The position numbers and the translations under genes are program-made. The notes below the pieces were generated by a model. It was not told the origin of the DNA and searched no databases. It was given only the letters and a program-made list of their open reading frames with translations. A stretch of DNA of 64,000 nt. It comes from Flaviramulus sp. BrNp1-15. Its GTDB lineage: Bacteria > Bacteroidota > Bacteroidia > Flavobacteriales > Flavobacteriaceae. Positions 9,491-18,296 of this stretch are shown here, piece after piece. Position 1 is the first letter of the stretch; each line of letters opens with the position of its first letter. The stretch is taken from positions 3,122,001 through 3,186,000 of the forward strand of contig NZ_CP092099.1 of NCBI RefSeq assembly GCF_022259695.1, read 5' to 3'.

Positions 9491-10309
9491 ATGAATCTTA
9501 ACGAAGTTCCAAAGTTAAAACACACCAATTCAAATAACTTCTTTTTATTATGTGGTCCATGTGCCATAGAAGGCGAAGACATGGCGCTTCGCATTGCTGA
9601 AAAGGTAGTTTCAATTACCAATAAACTCGAAATCCCTTATGTATTTAAAGGAAGTTTCAAAAAAGCTAATAGAAGTAGAATTGATAGTTTTACAGGTATT
9701 GGTGATGAAAAAGCTTTAAAAATTCTAAAAAAAGTATCTGATACTTTTGATATCCCTACAGTAACCGACATCCATGAAATTAGTGATGCTAAATTAGCTG
9801 CTCAATATGTTGATGTTTTACAAATTCCCGCTTTTTTAGTAAGGCAAACCGATTTAGTAGTAGCTGCTGCTGAAACAGGAAAAGTAGTAAACTTAAAAAA
9901 AGGGCAATTTATGAGTCCGGAAGCTATGAAACATGCTGTACAGAAAGTAAAAGATTCTGGTAGCAATAAAGCTTGGATAACTGATAGAGGTACCATGTTT
10001 GGCTACCAAGATATGATTGTAGATTTTCGAGGTATTCCAACTATGAGACACTATGCGCCTGTTGTTTTAGATGTTACGCATTCCTTACAACAACCTAATC
10101 AATCTGCTGGTGTTACAGGAGGTAGGCCAGATATGATAGAAACTATTGCCAGAGCTGGAGTTGTAAATAATGTAGATGGTTTATTTATTGAAACTCATTT
10201 TGATCCTGCAAATGCAAAAAGTGATGGGGCAAACATGTTACATTTAGATAATTTGGAAAATCTTTTAACTAATTTAGTGGCTATTAGAAAAGTAGTTAAC
10301 ACACTTTAA
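9491..10309 (+). CDS. kdsA: 3-deoxy-8-phosphooctulonate synthase KdsA
   Basis: A 272-residue enzyme that condenses phosphoenolpyruvate with arabinose 5-phosphate to give Kdo-8-phosphate, the precursor of the Kdo sugars of lipopolysaccharide. The N-terminal FLLCGPCAIEGED, the YVFKGSFKKANRSR phosphate-binding loop, the VTDIHE segment and the late FIETHFDPANAKSDG metal/substrate region are all typical of the family. Length is close to E. coli KdsA. It is a cytoplasmic TIM-barrel tetramer by family knowledge. It ends 4 bases from the convergent AraC-type gene. Confidence 0.97.
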   Translation: MNLNEVPKLKHTNSNNFFLLCGPCAIEGEDMALRIAEKVVSITNKLEIPYVFKGSFKKANRSRIDSFTGIGDEKALKILKKVSDTFDIPTVTDIHEISDAKLAAQYVDVLQIPAFLVRQTDLVVAAAETGKVVNLKKGQFMSPEAMKHAVQKVKDSGSNKAWITDRGTMFGYQDMIVDFRGIPTMRHYAPVVLDVTHSLQQPNQSAGVTGGRPDMIETIARAGVVNNVDGLFIETHFDPANAKSDGANMLHLDNLENLLTNLVAIRKVVNTL

Positions 10310-10313
10310 TTCT

Positions 10314-11303
10314 TTAAACTTCAGCCCTATAAGCTTTTGGCGTTTTATTATAAAACCTTTTAAATGCTGCACTAAAATGTGTGGCATTTTTATAACCAAC
10401 ATCTTCGGCTATTTGGTATATTGGTAATTCGGTATTTTTTAATAGTTGTTTCGCATTTTTCATCTTTTGACTCAAAAAATATTGGCTTACAGTACACTTA
10501 AAAACTCTTTTAAATTCTGATTTTATAATATTTTCACTTAATCCTGTTTGTCTAGAAAGTTCAAGTACAGAATAGTTTTTATCTAAATTTTCATTTAAAA
10601 ATTGCTTTAATTCAAATATCTTTTTTAAGGGTTTTTGATTTATTAAGTTTGATTTATTTGTCTTTAAACTCTTGTAGTTTTCAATTTGTAATGCTATTAT
10701 TTCTAAAACTTTTGCTTCTAAAAATATTCTTTGTACTAAACCTTCTCCATACTGTGTTTCTAAAGCTTCTAGAACAGAAAATATTTGATGTGTTATTGGT
10801 AAAATGAAGTTCTTATCAGTCATTTTCTTTAATTGATTTACTTCTTTCAAATTATATTTACTCAAAAAATCACTTGAAACCTTTATCCTTATTTCTTTGA
10901 AAGGTTTGTTGTTATAAATCTTTATGGTTCCATTAAATCGCTTTATATAAGTTATAATAGACTCATTATCTTCATATGGTTTTTCATTAGTTACATTTTT
11001 TAACTGTAATAGCATTTCACCTCTTATAAGGAAAGATAAAAACAAAGCATTAATCTCAATTTCATTGTAAAAAATAAAATCTTGATTAAAAACAAAATCG
11101 TTAATAGATAAAACAACACCTTCAAAATAAAATTCAATAATTCTACCTTTTCCAAATTCGGGTAGAACTAAATACTCAACTCGCAATAAACCACAACGTT
11201 CCTCTCTTTTAATTTCTTGTGATATATAGCTCTTTAATGTTGAATGCTTTTTAACTAAATCAATCTTTTCAAAATTTAAATTTTCACGTCTTTTTTTTTC
11301 CAA
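10314..11303 (-). CDS. AraC-family (PchR-like) transcriptional regulator
   Basis: A 329-residue regulator with a C-terminal AraC DNA-binding domain, residues ~230-329. Two helix-turn-helix units are visible: SVLELSRQTGLSENIIKSEFKRVF and YQIAEDVGYKNATHFSAAFKRFYNKTPKAYR, the second being the family signature. The N-terminal ~220 residues are a divergent ligand-binding domain without a recognisable motif. It is divergent from the siderophore-receptor gene with a 78-base gap to the receptor ATG. As with PchR-type regulators next to TonB receptors, it probably activates the receptor in response to the ferric siderophore. This regulatory link is inference from position. Confidence 0.85.
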   Translation of the reverse strand: MEKKRRENLNFEKIDLVKKHSTLKSYISQEIKREERCGLLRVEYLVLPEFGKGRIIEFYFEGVVLSINDFVFNQDFIFYNEIEINALFLSFLIRGEMLLQLKNVTNEKPYEDNESIITYIKRFNGTIKIYNNKPFKEIRIKVSSDFLSKYNLKEVNQLKKMTDKNFILPITHQIFSVLEALETQYGEGLVQRIFLEAKVLEIIALQIENYKSLKTNKSNLINQKPLKKIFELKQFLNENLDKNYSVLELSRQTGLSENIIKSEFKRVFKCTVSQYFLSQKMKNAKQLLKNTELPIYQIAEDVGYKNATHFSAAFKRFYNKTPKAYRAEV

Positions 11304-11334
11304 ATCACGTCATTTATTTATTGATAAACCATTC

Positions 11335-11342
11335 TATTTTTG
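11335..11342 (+). promoter_or_regulatory. Candidate -7 element for the siderophore receptor
   Basis: TATTTTTG matches TAnnTTTG. Transcription from it would begin near 11348, downstream of the first in-frame ATG at 11340 but upstream of the ATG at 11382. This supports the shorter receptor. Confidence 0.45.
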
Positions 11343-11381
11343 CAACTATATTTATTTAGACTAATTACAAATAACAAACAT

Positions 11382-13721
11382 ATGATAAAAAAATTAATCC
11401 TCTTAACAACATTTCTATTTTCTATAACATTTGTTTTCGGGCAACAGGGAAACATTAAAGGAAAAGTACTCTCATCTCAAGGTTATGCTATTGAGAATGC
11501 AAATGTTTTAATTATAAATTCAGATTACGGAACATATACAAACAGAACTGGGGAATTCTTAATTGAAAATGTGAAATCTGGTACTTACAAACTTAAAGTA
11601 ACTTATGTAGGCTATAAAACACAAGAAATCTCAATCAATGTAAAAAATAATGAAACTACTAACTTACCTGCTATTATATTAGTTGATAATGAAGAAGAAT
11701 TAAACGAAATCCTTGTAGAAGGTATTAGAAACAACAAATACACAAAACGCGAAACTTCTTCTTCTCTTCGAATAAAAGGAGAATTAATAAAACAACCACA
11801 AAACATACAAGTGATTAGTAGCGACTTGTTAATAGACCAGCAGGTTACTAGTATTATGGATGGTGTAATAAGAAACGTAAGTGGTGTAACTATGTTAGAG
11901 CACTGGGGTCATTTTGCACGTGTAAACATGAGGGGGTTTAGACTTCCTGCATTTAGAAATGGCATAAATGTTCAAGATACTTGGGGACCATTATCTGAAG
12001 ACATGAATACTGTAGACCGTATAGAATTTGTAAAAGGTCCTGCTGGTTTTATGATGTCTGCCGGAGAACCTGGTGGTTTTTATAACGTAGTAACAAAAAA
12101 ACCAACAGCAACTCCAACAGCACAAATATCTTTGGCTGCTGGTAGTTTCGATTATTACAGAGGCACTGTAGATGTTGGTGGTAAACTTACTGAAGATGGT
12201 AAACTATTAGGACGTTTTAATGGTATGTACCAAACTTCAGATACTCATAGAGGTGATGAAGATGTAAAACGTTTTGGTATAGCACCTGCTTTAACATATA
12301 ATATTTCAGATAAAACATCTATTACCACAGAATTAAACCTACAACAAGCAGAAAGTTTAATTGGTAGTGCTTATGTATTTGCACCAGCTAATAGTGGTTA
12401 CGGTAGTTTAGATAGAGATTTTAAATTCACAGATACTAATTACCCTAAAACAGATATACAAGAAGTAACGTTGTTTACTAATTTTAAGCATGAAATTTCA
12501 AAAAACTGGAGTTTTGAAACGCAATTTGCTCTGTTAAGATATAATCAAGAAGGAAACTCTACGTGGTTATGGAACTTTGCAGACACAGGAGATGCTACTA
12601 GATATGTAAGCAATTGGGATGCATTATCTAACGGAAAATACTTTCAAACTTACCTTTATGGAAATTTCAATACAGGAAACATTACCCATAATATTTTAGG
12701 TGGATTTGACTATAGCCAAAAAGAATATTGGGCAGATTGGAGTCAAGCAATTGTTATAGATATAAATCAACCTTTCAATATCTACAATCCAATTTATGGT
12801 AATACAGAAACCCCTGTTTTTGATAGATCTGTAGATTTAAAAAATCGAGTAGGTGTTTATAATTATGGAAACATTGTAAGAGCATTTTACGCTCAAGATG
12901 AAATTGGTTTAGTGGACAATAAAATTAGACTTACACTGGCTGGAAGATATACAGAGCTTGTTACTAACGGAAAAACTGAAACCGACACAAAATTTACTCC
13001 AAGATTTGGTTTAAGTGCCGATATTTTACCAAACCTTACAGCTTATGCTTTATACGACCAGTCATTTTTAGGTCAAACTGGAGTTAGTGAATCTGGAGAT
13101 TACTTTGATCCTGTTGAAGCAAACGATATTGAAGGTGGATTAAAAACTACATTATTAAACGGACGTTTAAAAGCTTCATTAGGTGTTTATCAAATAACTA
13201 AAGAAAATGTATTAGTTACAGATCCAGAAAATGTGAACTTCTCTATTCAACTTGGTGAAATACAATCTAAAGGAATTGAGTTTGATGTACAAGGTGAAAT
13301 AACACCAGAACTTAACATAGTATTTAACTACGCCAATACAAATGTTGAAATAACAGAAGATACTAATCCAGATAATATAGGAAATAGAGTTGCTGGTCAT
13401 GCAAAACACATGACAAACGGATGGCTTAATTATAATTTTGCTAATACATCAAAATTAAAAGGCTTTGGAGCTTCATTAGGATACCAATATCAAGTAGACC
13501 GTTCTGCTTGGGCTTGGGGTGCAGATAACCAAAGTGATTTACCAGATTATTTTAGGTTAGATGGTGGTTTATCTTGGAAAAACAAAAAAATGCGTGTGCA
13601 ACTTAACATTAATAATATTCTAGATGAGTATTTATACTCTGGTTCTAATTATGGTACTTACTTATACTGGCAGTCAGAACCTGGAATTAATGGTAGAGTT
13701 ACACTTACATACAATTTTTAA
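11382..13721 (+). CDS. TonB-dependent siderophore receptor
   Basis: A 779-residue outer-membrane receptor. From the chosen ATG the protein starts with a signal peptide (MIKKLILLTTFLFSITFVFG). Next come a carboxypeptidase-regulatory-like domain (~residues 22-100), a TonB plug domain with the VKGPAGFMMSAGEPGGFYNVVTKKP stretch typical of ferric-siderophore receptors, and a 22-strand barrel ending in a C-terminal Phe (LTYNF). The frame is open 14 codons further upstream, but that start would put a poor sequence ahead of the signal peptide. The divergent AraC-type gene and the downstream PepSY genes support iron-siderophore uptake. The siderophore is unknown. Confidence 0.92.
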   Translation: MIKKLILLTTFLFSITFVFGQQGNIKGKVLSSQGYAIENANVLIINSDYGTYTNRTGEFLIENVKSGTYKLKVTYVGYKTQEISINVKNNETTNLPAIILVDNEEELNEILVEGIRNNKYTKRETSSSLRIKGELIKQPQNIQVISSDLLIDQQVTSIMDGVIRNVSGVTMLEHWGHFARVNMRGFRLPAFRNGINVQDTWGPLSEDMNTVDRIEFVKGPAGFMMSAGEPGGFYNVVTKKPTATPTAQISLAAGSFDYYRGTVDVGGKLTEDGKLLGRFNGMYQTSDTHRGDEDVKRFGIAPALTYNISDKTSITTELNLQQAESLIGSAYVFAPANSGYGSLDRDFKFTDTNYPKTDIQEVTLFTNFKHEISKNWSFETQFALLRYNQEGNSTWLWNFADTGDATRYVSNWDALSNGKYFQTYLYGNFNTGNITHNILGGFDYSQKEYWADWSQAIVIDINQPFNIYNPIYGNTETPVFDRSVDLKNRVGVYNYGNIVRAFYAQDEIGLVDNKIRLTLAGRYTELVTNGKTETDTKFTPRFGLSADILPNLTAYALYDQSFLGQTGVSESGDYFDPVEANDIEGGLKTTLLNGRLKASLGVYQITKENVLVTDPENVNFSIQLGEIQSKGIEFDVQGEITPELNIVFNYANTNVEITEDTNPDNIGNRVAGHAKHMTNGWLNYNFANTSKLKGFGASLGYQYQVDRSAWAWGADNQSDLPDYFRLDGGLSWKNKKMRVQLNINNILDEYLYSGSNYGTYLYWQSEPGINGRVTLTYNF

Positions 13722-13770
13722 AAAACTTCAAAAGCAGGCTTTTTTGAAGAGTAATTGAGTTTAGTTTAAT

Positions 13771-13805
13771 GCAGTCTTCTTACTAAAATTAGAAGACTGC
13801 TTTTA
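13771..13805 (+). terminator. Rho-independent terminator after the siderophore receptor
   Basis: A perfect 10-bp stem GCAGTCTTCT/AGAAGACTGC with a 10-base loop is followed by TTTTAT. A weaker hairpin (CTTCAAAA/TTTTGAAG, 13726-13749) precedes it directly after the receptor stop. Confidence 0.85.
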
Positions 13806-13829
13806 TCAATTTTAAAACATAATAAAAAA

Positions 13830-14549
13830 ATGAAAAAAATATTATTTACACTCGTATTAGTTGCATTTGCGACAACAAAATCTTTTGCTCATTACCTTTG
13901 GATTGAAACAAGCCCAAATGGAAAAATAGGTGTTGAACAAAACATAAAAGTATACTTTGGAGAATATACATATGGCGTAGTAGAACAAGTTAATGGAGAG
14001 GCTTTCCCAAATGTAAAAAATTTTACACTTTGGGTTGTAGATGCTAATGGCAATAAAACAATATTAGAGGTTGCCGGTAAAGAAGACCATTATTTAGCAA
14101 AATTCACCCCAACTACAAAAGGAACTTACTCTGTAATTCTTAACAATAACAATATAGATGTTATTGATTATACACAATACGATTTTGGTATTTTTAAAAC
14201 ACATTATCATTCGGTTACAAAAATAAAAGTAGGAGAAACTAATAGTGAAACCGTTGCTGTTAATGATGAAGGTATTACTTTAAAAGATATTTCAAAAAAT
14301 GAAGAAGAAATAACGCTTCAGGTTTTATTTAAAAACAAACCACTAGTAAAAAACGAATTAAAGGTTTTTGTAGCAGATTTATGGTCTAAAACTTTAGAAA
14401 CAGATGAAAACGGGATAGTATCATTCAAACTTCCGTGGAAAACAAAATACATTATAGAAACCACTACAAAGGAAGAAATTCCTGGAACCTACAAAGGTGA
14501 AGCGTATGAGTTTATTTGGCATTGTGTTACCTATTGCATAAATCTGTAA
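13830..14549 (+). CDS. DUF4198-type periplasmic protein of a siderophore locus
   Basis: A 239-residue exported protein. The signal peptide ends at KSFA, followed by HYLWIETSP, which resembles the HxLW start of DUF4198 proteins thought to bind metal in the periplasm. The rest reads as two beta-rich domains, the second (~residues 150-239) resembling a carboxypeptidase-regulatory-like fold. It lies between terminators on both sides but in the same orientation as the receptor and the PepSY genes. This suggests a part in iron or siderophore handling. The molecular function is not established. Confidence 0.7.
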   Translation: MKKILFTLVLVAFATTKSFAHYLWIETSPNGKIGVEQNIKVYFGEYTYGVVEQVNGEAFPNVKNFTLWVVDANGNKTILEVAGKEDHYLAKFTPTTKGTYSVILNNNNIDVIDYTQYDFGIFKTHYHSVTKIKVGETNSETVAVNDEGITLKDISKNEEEITLQVLFKNKPLVKNELKVFVADLWSKTLETDENGIVSFKLPWKTKYIIETTTKEEIPGTYKGEAYEFIWHCVTYCINL

Positions 14550-14580
14550 CAAATTGTTAGTAGTTTAAAATTAGTTGATA

Positions 14581-14614
14581 AACAACTCTGAAAATCTCTT
14601 CAGAGTTGTTTTGG
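14581..14614 (+). terminator. Terminator or attenuator after the DUF4198 gene
   Basis: A perfect 11-bp stem AACAACTCTGA/TCAGAGTTGTT with an 8-base loop, followed by only a short T-rich tail. It lies 31 bases after the DUF4198 stop and directly before the next gene. It may act as a partial terminator that lowers expression of the downstream membrane genes. Confidence 0.7.
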
Positions 14615-14628
14615 TTAAAAAAAGTGAT

Positions 14629-14961
14629 ATGATTTCTATAGCATTATTAATATTGTTTTTAAGCTTTTACATCTTTTACAATACGTCTAAAAAGGTAAAA
14701 ATTCAATCTGTTTTTGGAGTAGAAAATTGGTTTCAAAAACATATAAAACCTTCAAAATTTATAGCTTTAATTTTATTAGTTCTAGCATTAATTCTATTTA
14801 TTAATCATTTTGGTATTGGCGTAGGAACCCTGCTATATTTTATTGCTTTAATGACAATTGGAAGCTTAGTTATACTGCTTTACCCACTAAACTTAATAAA
14901 CTACAAAAGCTTGATTTTACTTATCATTTTTATGTTCTCTTTTGAATTTATAACGTTTTAA
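14629..14961 (+). CDS. DUF3325-like small membrane protein
   Basis: A 110-residue protein with four hydrophobic segments and a short basic loop (KKVKIQSVFG...FQKHIKPSK) after the first. Size, topology and position next to a DUF3649-like gene and a PepSY gene match the DUF3325 proteins of siderophore-reductase loci. The frame is open 18 codons further upstream, but that start falls just before the terminator hairpin at 14581-14610. The ATG at 14629, after the hairpin, is therefore preferred. Family assignment rests mostly on context. Confidence 0.6.
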   Translation: MISIALLILFLSFYIFYNTSKKVKIQSVFGVENWFQKHIKPSKFIALILLVLALILFINHFGIGVGTLLYFIALMTIGSLVILLYPLNLINYKSLILLIIFMFSFEFITF

Positions 14962-14962
14962 T

Positions 14963-15262
14963 ATGCCTGCAAACAAAAAATATCTAACATCTAACCAGCA
15001 ACGTTTTGCAAAAATAACTGCAGGTATTTTAGGTGGTTATTTTGTAACCCTTAGTTTTCATTTAGCATTGTCTTTCTGGTTTAATCACTCTAATATAATT
15101 ATTACTGGAGCATTTACAGGTTTTATTATGTGGGCAACTTTAATGGTGCTGGCTTTTTTAGCTAAAAACGGATGGAAAATTTGGGTAATTTATTTACTCC
15201 TAACCCTACTCTTTTCAGTAATTATTTATTTCGGAAAAACATATTATCCTATAATTTCTTAA
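14963..15262 (+). CDS. DUF3649-like iron-uptake membrane protein
   Basis: A 99-residue membrane protein with about three helices (AKITAGILGGYFVTLSFHLALSFW; a central helix; WVIYLLLTLLFSVIIYF). The RFAKITAGILGGY start resembles DUF3649 proteins that accompany PepSY reductases in TonB siderophore loci. It starts one base after the preceding stop, and the PepSY gene starts two bases after its own stop, so the three membrane genes are cotranscribed. The role is probably in handling iron after siderophore import. Mechanism unknown. Confidence 0.65.
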   Translation: MPANKKYLTSNQQRFAKITAGILGGYFVTLSFHLALSFWFNHSNIIITGAFTGFIMWATLMVLAFLAKNGWKIWVIYLLLTLLFSVIIYFGKTYYPIIS

Positions 15263-15264
15263 GA

Positions 15265-16815
15265 ATGAAAAACAGAACGTATAACATCCTTTTTCATACA
15301 CACACTGTTAGCGGCATTGTAATTAGTGTGGTGCTTTATGTAATTTTCTTTGCTGGTTCGTTCTCATTTTTTAGAGATGAAATTGTGAATTGGGAGCGTA
15401 ATCATACGGTTGAACAAACTGATGATATTGTTTTAAATTTTGATAAAACCCTTGATTCTTTAAGCAATAACTACCAACTTTATGGAAGAGATGTTGAATT
15501 AAGAAAATATTATATCGAGCAGCGTGTTGGTGTTTCTTTATCTGCCTCAAAAGATTCGTTGGCTACTGAAAAAGATAAAGCTTCAGACTTCTTCTATGTT
15601 GATACCAAAGACCAATCTAAACATACTTATGCCAACTCTTATACATTAGGTGAATTTTTATATCGTTTACATTTCTTAGCTCAAGTCCCTTATCCTGTTG
15701 GGTACTATTTATCTGGTTTTATAGCATTCTTTTTCCTGTTTGCCATAATAACGGGAGTTTTAGTGCATTGGAAAAAAATTGTGTCTAACTTCTATTTATT
15801 TCGTCCGTGGTCAAAACTTAAAACCATTTGGACAGATGCACATACCGCTTTAGGCATGATTGGATTACCCTTTCAATTCGTTTATGCTGTAACTGGTGCT
15901 TTTTTTATGATAAAAGTGCTTTTGGTAGCTCCTAATGTTATGGTCCTTTACGATGGAAATCAAACTAAATTCTATGAAGATTTAGGGTATATACATCCGC
16001 ATTTTGAGTTTGAAAACAAAAAGCTTCAAAACAATTTTAGTATTCAAAAGTATAGTGAAAAAACTAAAGCCATGTGGGATAATTTTAATGTGGTAGAGAT
16101 TCACATTTTCAACTACAACGATGCTAACATGCATGTGTTAGTTAACGGTCATTTAGGTTATAATTCTAAATTTAACGGTGGCGGTGAAGCTATTTATAAA
16201 GTAAGTACTGGAGAGCTTGTTTCTAAAAAAGATCCTACACAAAAAACATCGTATTTAGAAGGAGTTAAAAACGTATTGTACAGAATTCATTATGGAGATT
16301 ATGGCGGTTATGCTTTAAAATTTATAAGTTTCTTACTTGGTCTAATTTCATGTTTTGTTATCATTTCTGGAGTTATGATTTGGCTAACAGCAAGGGACAA
16401 AAAAAACATTCCTGAAAAGAAAAGACGTTTTAATGAAGGTGTGGTAAGGATTTATTTAGCTATTTGTTTAAGCATGTACCCTATTACAGCAGCTTCATTT
16501 ATTGCTGTAAAGGTTTTTCAACCAGCAAATCAATCCTTTGTCTACAACTTTTATTTTATTGGGTGGTTATTGTTAACTGTTTTATTCATTTTGAAAAAAG
16601 ACAATTACTTCACTAATAAAATGTGCTTAGTGTTAGGGAGTGTATTTGGGTTTTTAATTCCAATCACAAATGGATTAACAACAGGAAATTGGATTTGGAA
16701 ATCTTTTCTAAATCAAGAAACACAATTGTTTTTTGTTGATGCGTTTTGGATAGTTTTAGCATCGTTAACATTATATGTTTCCTTTAAATTGAAGAAAAAT
16801 GAGCAAAAGCCTTAA
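15265..16815 (+). CDS. PepSY-associated membrane protein (siderophore reductase-like)
   Basis: A 516-residue inner-membrane protein. The first helix (YNILFHTHTVSGIVISVVLYVIFFAGSF) carries the H-x-H pattern of PepSY-TM proteins. A second helix pair near residues 150-180 and 190-240 contains HWKKI and DAHTALGMIGLPFQF. Three or four helices follow at the C-terminus, with histidines suited to haem binding. The family includes FoxB/FpvG/PiuB-like proteins that reduce ferric siderophores at the inner membrane. The frame is open 31 codons further upstream, but those would overlap the preceding gene. The ATG two bases after that gene's stop is the natural start. It ends overlapping the convergent DUF1801 gene by 4 bases. 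Confidence 0.85.
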   Translation: MKNRTYNILFHTHTVSGIVISVVLYVIFFAGSFSFFRDEIVNWERNHTVEQTDDIVLNFDKTLDSLSNNYQLYGRDVELRKYYIEQRVGVSLSASKDSLATEKDKASDFFYVDTKDQSKHTYANSYTLGEFLYRLHFLAQVPYPVGYYLSGFIAFFFLFAIITGVLVHWKKIVSNFYLFRPWSKLKTIWTDAHTALGMIGLPFQFVYAVTGAFFMIKVLLVAPNVMVLYDGNQTKFYEDLGYIHPHFEFENKKLQNNFSIQKYSEKTKAMWDNFNVVEIHIFNYNDANMHVLVNGHLGYNSKFNGGGEAIYKVSTGELVSKKDPTQKTSYLEGVKNVLYRIHYGDYGGYALKFISFLLGLISCFVIISGVMIWLTARDKKNIPEKKRRFNEGVVRIYLAICLSMYPITAASFIAVKVFQPANQSFVYNFYFIGWLLLTVLFILKKDNYFTNKMCLVLGSVFGFLIPITNGLTTGNWIWKSFLNQETQLFFVDAFWIVLASLTLYVSFKLKKNEQKP

Positions 16816-17189
16816 ATAAACCACGCTTTTTTGCTTTTACTCAATAATTCTGAAGCTTTATGCAAGAGTTTAATAAAATTTTCTTGATCTAAATCCTCTA
16901 AAGTTTTTAGTTGAATAGAGCGAACTTGCTTTCTTTTATTATCATTTTTAAGAACCGAAAAATCATTTTCTAAAAGAATACCTTGTACAAAAGCAACATC
17001 AACATAATCTTTTCCTTTTAAAATATTTAAATACAACAGAGGTTTTTTACCAATATTATAAAAAGGTATTTTGTAACTATATCGTTCTTCTGCTTCGGGT
17101 AGCGTCTTTAAAATAACACTACGCACATAAAGCATTATAGATTGATATGGTTCTTTTTGATTTAAAAAATATTCGTCAACGGGTTTCAT
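16812..17189 (-). CDS. DUF1801 (YdhG-like) protein
   Basis: A 125-residue soluble protein. The pattern VDEYF...MLYVRSVILKTLPEAEERYSYKIPFYNIGKKPLLYLNILKGKDYVDVAF is typical of the DUF1801/YdhG-YjbR-like fold. These small proteins are common in Bacteroidota and have no established role. It lies 7 bases downstream of a small membrane-protein gene on the same strand, so the two may form a transcription unit. They appear functionally unrelated to the flanking loci. Confidence 0.8.
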   Translation of the reverse strand: MKPVDEYFLNQKEPYQSIMLYVRSVILKTLPEAEERYSYKIPFYNIGKKPLLYLNILKGKDYVDVAFVQGILLENDFSVLKNDNKRKQVRSIQLKTLEDLDQENFIKLLHKASELLSKSKKAWFI

Positions 17190-17196
17190 TTAAGTT

Positions 17197-17550
17197 TTAA
17201 AACAAACTAATAAGTCCAATTACAATTAAACCAATACCAATTATAGCCTTAAACGGCATTAATTTATCAGATAATTTTCTTAAACTCGTTTCTAATGCTG
17301 GTACTTTACCAAAAACATGAGTTAACAACAAAATACCTCCTAAAATACTAGCGATATTAAATAGTAAGTTGTTCCAAAAAACTAAAATCGATAAAACTAT
17401 AAGTGCACCCCCTATAATGGTTTGAAAAGGTGCTAAAACACCTGCTATTTTGTTAAAAAAGTTAGTTTCACCATCCCATTTGTCTAATGTTGCTAAACCT
17501 AGTAAAATACCTCCAGAGATATTCGCTATTGTTAAAAGTAGTCCAATCAT
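17197..17550 (-). CDS. Small membrane protein with an internal duplication
   Basis: A 117-residue hydrophobic protein of unrecognised family. The two halves align: ISGGILLGLATLDK...LAPFQTIIGGALIVLSI in the first and ILGGILLLTHVFGK...LMPFKAIIGIGLIVIGL in the second. The protein is an inverted or direct duplication of a two-helix unit of about 55 residues. Glycine-rich GGILL helices suggest tight helix packing in the inner membrane. No catalytic residues are visible. It may be cotranscribed with the DUF1801 gene. Confidence 0.65.
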   Translation of the reverse strand: MIGLLLTIANISGGILLGLATLDKWDGETNFFNKIAGVLAPFQTIIGGALIVLSILVFWNNLLFNIASILGGILLLTHVFGKVPALETSLRKLSDKLMPFKAIIGIGLIVIGLISLF

Positions 17551-17631
17551 AATTACTCAGTTTTTAATAATTTGATTATAAATTTAGTTAATATCTTCTA
17601 AAATAGTTTTGAAGAAATGAAATAATTTTAC

Positions 17632-17655
17632 TTACTTTGTATTTCAAAGTACTTT
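17632..17655 (+). promoter_or_regulatory. Shared palindromic operator/promoter, copy 1
   Basis: A 24-base element whose core is ACTTTG-TATTT-CAAAGT followed by ACTTT, so that a second palindrome AAAGTACTTT overlaps the first. The identical 24 bases recur at 18637-18660. TTACTTTG inside it is one base off the -7 consensus TAnnTTTG, so a protein bound here would cover the promoter. The ATG of the next gene lies 4 bases after the element. The likely binder is the winged-helix regulator encoded between the two copies. That is inference. Confidence 0.65.
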
Positions 17656-17658
17656 TAT

Positions 17659-18267
17659 ATGGAATCAAAAGATTATTTAAAAGACATAAGCGAGATTAAA
17701 GATTTAATGAATAAATCGTCTCGTTTTATATCGTTAAGTGGTTTATCTGGAATACTCGCAGGTATTTATGCTCTTATCGGTGCCACTATAGCCTATTTGT
17801 TAGTAAAAAACTCATACCGAGGATATTTAATTTTAGATGGCGCCATATTTAGAGCCTGTATTTTTATTTTGTTCATGGTAGCACTTTTAAGTATTGTTAC
17901 CGGTATTATTTTAACCACTAGAAAAGCTAAAAAACATGGTGAAAAAATTTGGGATGCAACTTCTAGGCGTTTGGTTATTAATTTTTTAATTCCTCTAATT
18001 ACTGGTGGCTTGTATATTTTAATCATTTTAGATCAACAAAAATATGGGCAAACAGCAGCGTTAATGTTAATTTTTTATGGTTTAGCTTTAGTAAATGCTT
18101 CAAAATATAGTATTGGAGATATTCGCTATTTAGGTTTTATTCAAATAATATTAGGTTTAATAGCTGCTTTATTTCCTGGTTATGGATTTTGGCTTTGGGT
18201 TTTAGGTTTTGGTGTGATGCATATTATTTATGGTACTTGGATGCATTTTAAGTATGATAAAAATTAG
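17659..18267 (+). CDS. Four- to five-helix membrane protein of unknown function
   Basis: A 202-residue protein. A short acidic/basic N-terminal stretch (MESKDYLKDISEIKDLMNKSSRFISLSGLSGILAG) leads into about five or six membrane helices. A basic cytoplasmic loop (TTRKAKKHGEKIWDATSRR) lies in the middle. It occurs next to a small winged-helix regulator and a DUF4173-type protein, a grouping I recall from other flavobacteria, but I do not recognise a characterised family. It starts directly after the palindromic element and so is probably controlled by the regulator encoded next. Confidence 0.7.
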   Translation: MESKDYLKDISEIKDLMNKSSRFISLSGLSGILAGIYALIGATIAYLLVKNSYRGYLILDGAIFRACIFILFMVALLSIVTGIILTTRKAKKHGEKIWDATSRRLVINFLIPLITGGLYILIILDQQKYGQTAALMLIFYGLALVNASKYSIGDIRYLGFIQIILGLIAALFPGYGFWLWVLGFGVMHIIYGTWMHFKYDKN

Positions 18268-18296
18268 TAGGCAGTTTACAGTGGCAGTATTCAATA

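Noticed and set aside
15172-15264. 31-codon extension of the PepSY protein
   Set aside because: It overlaps the DUF3649-like gene and does not resemble a signal or first helix. The ATG two bases after that gene's stop fits the family.
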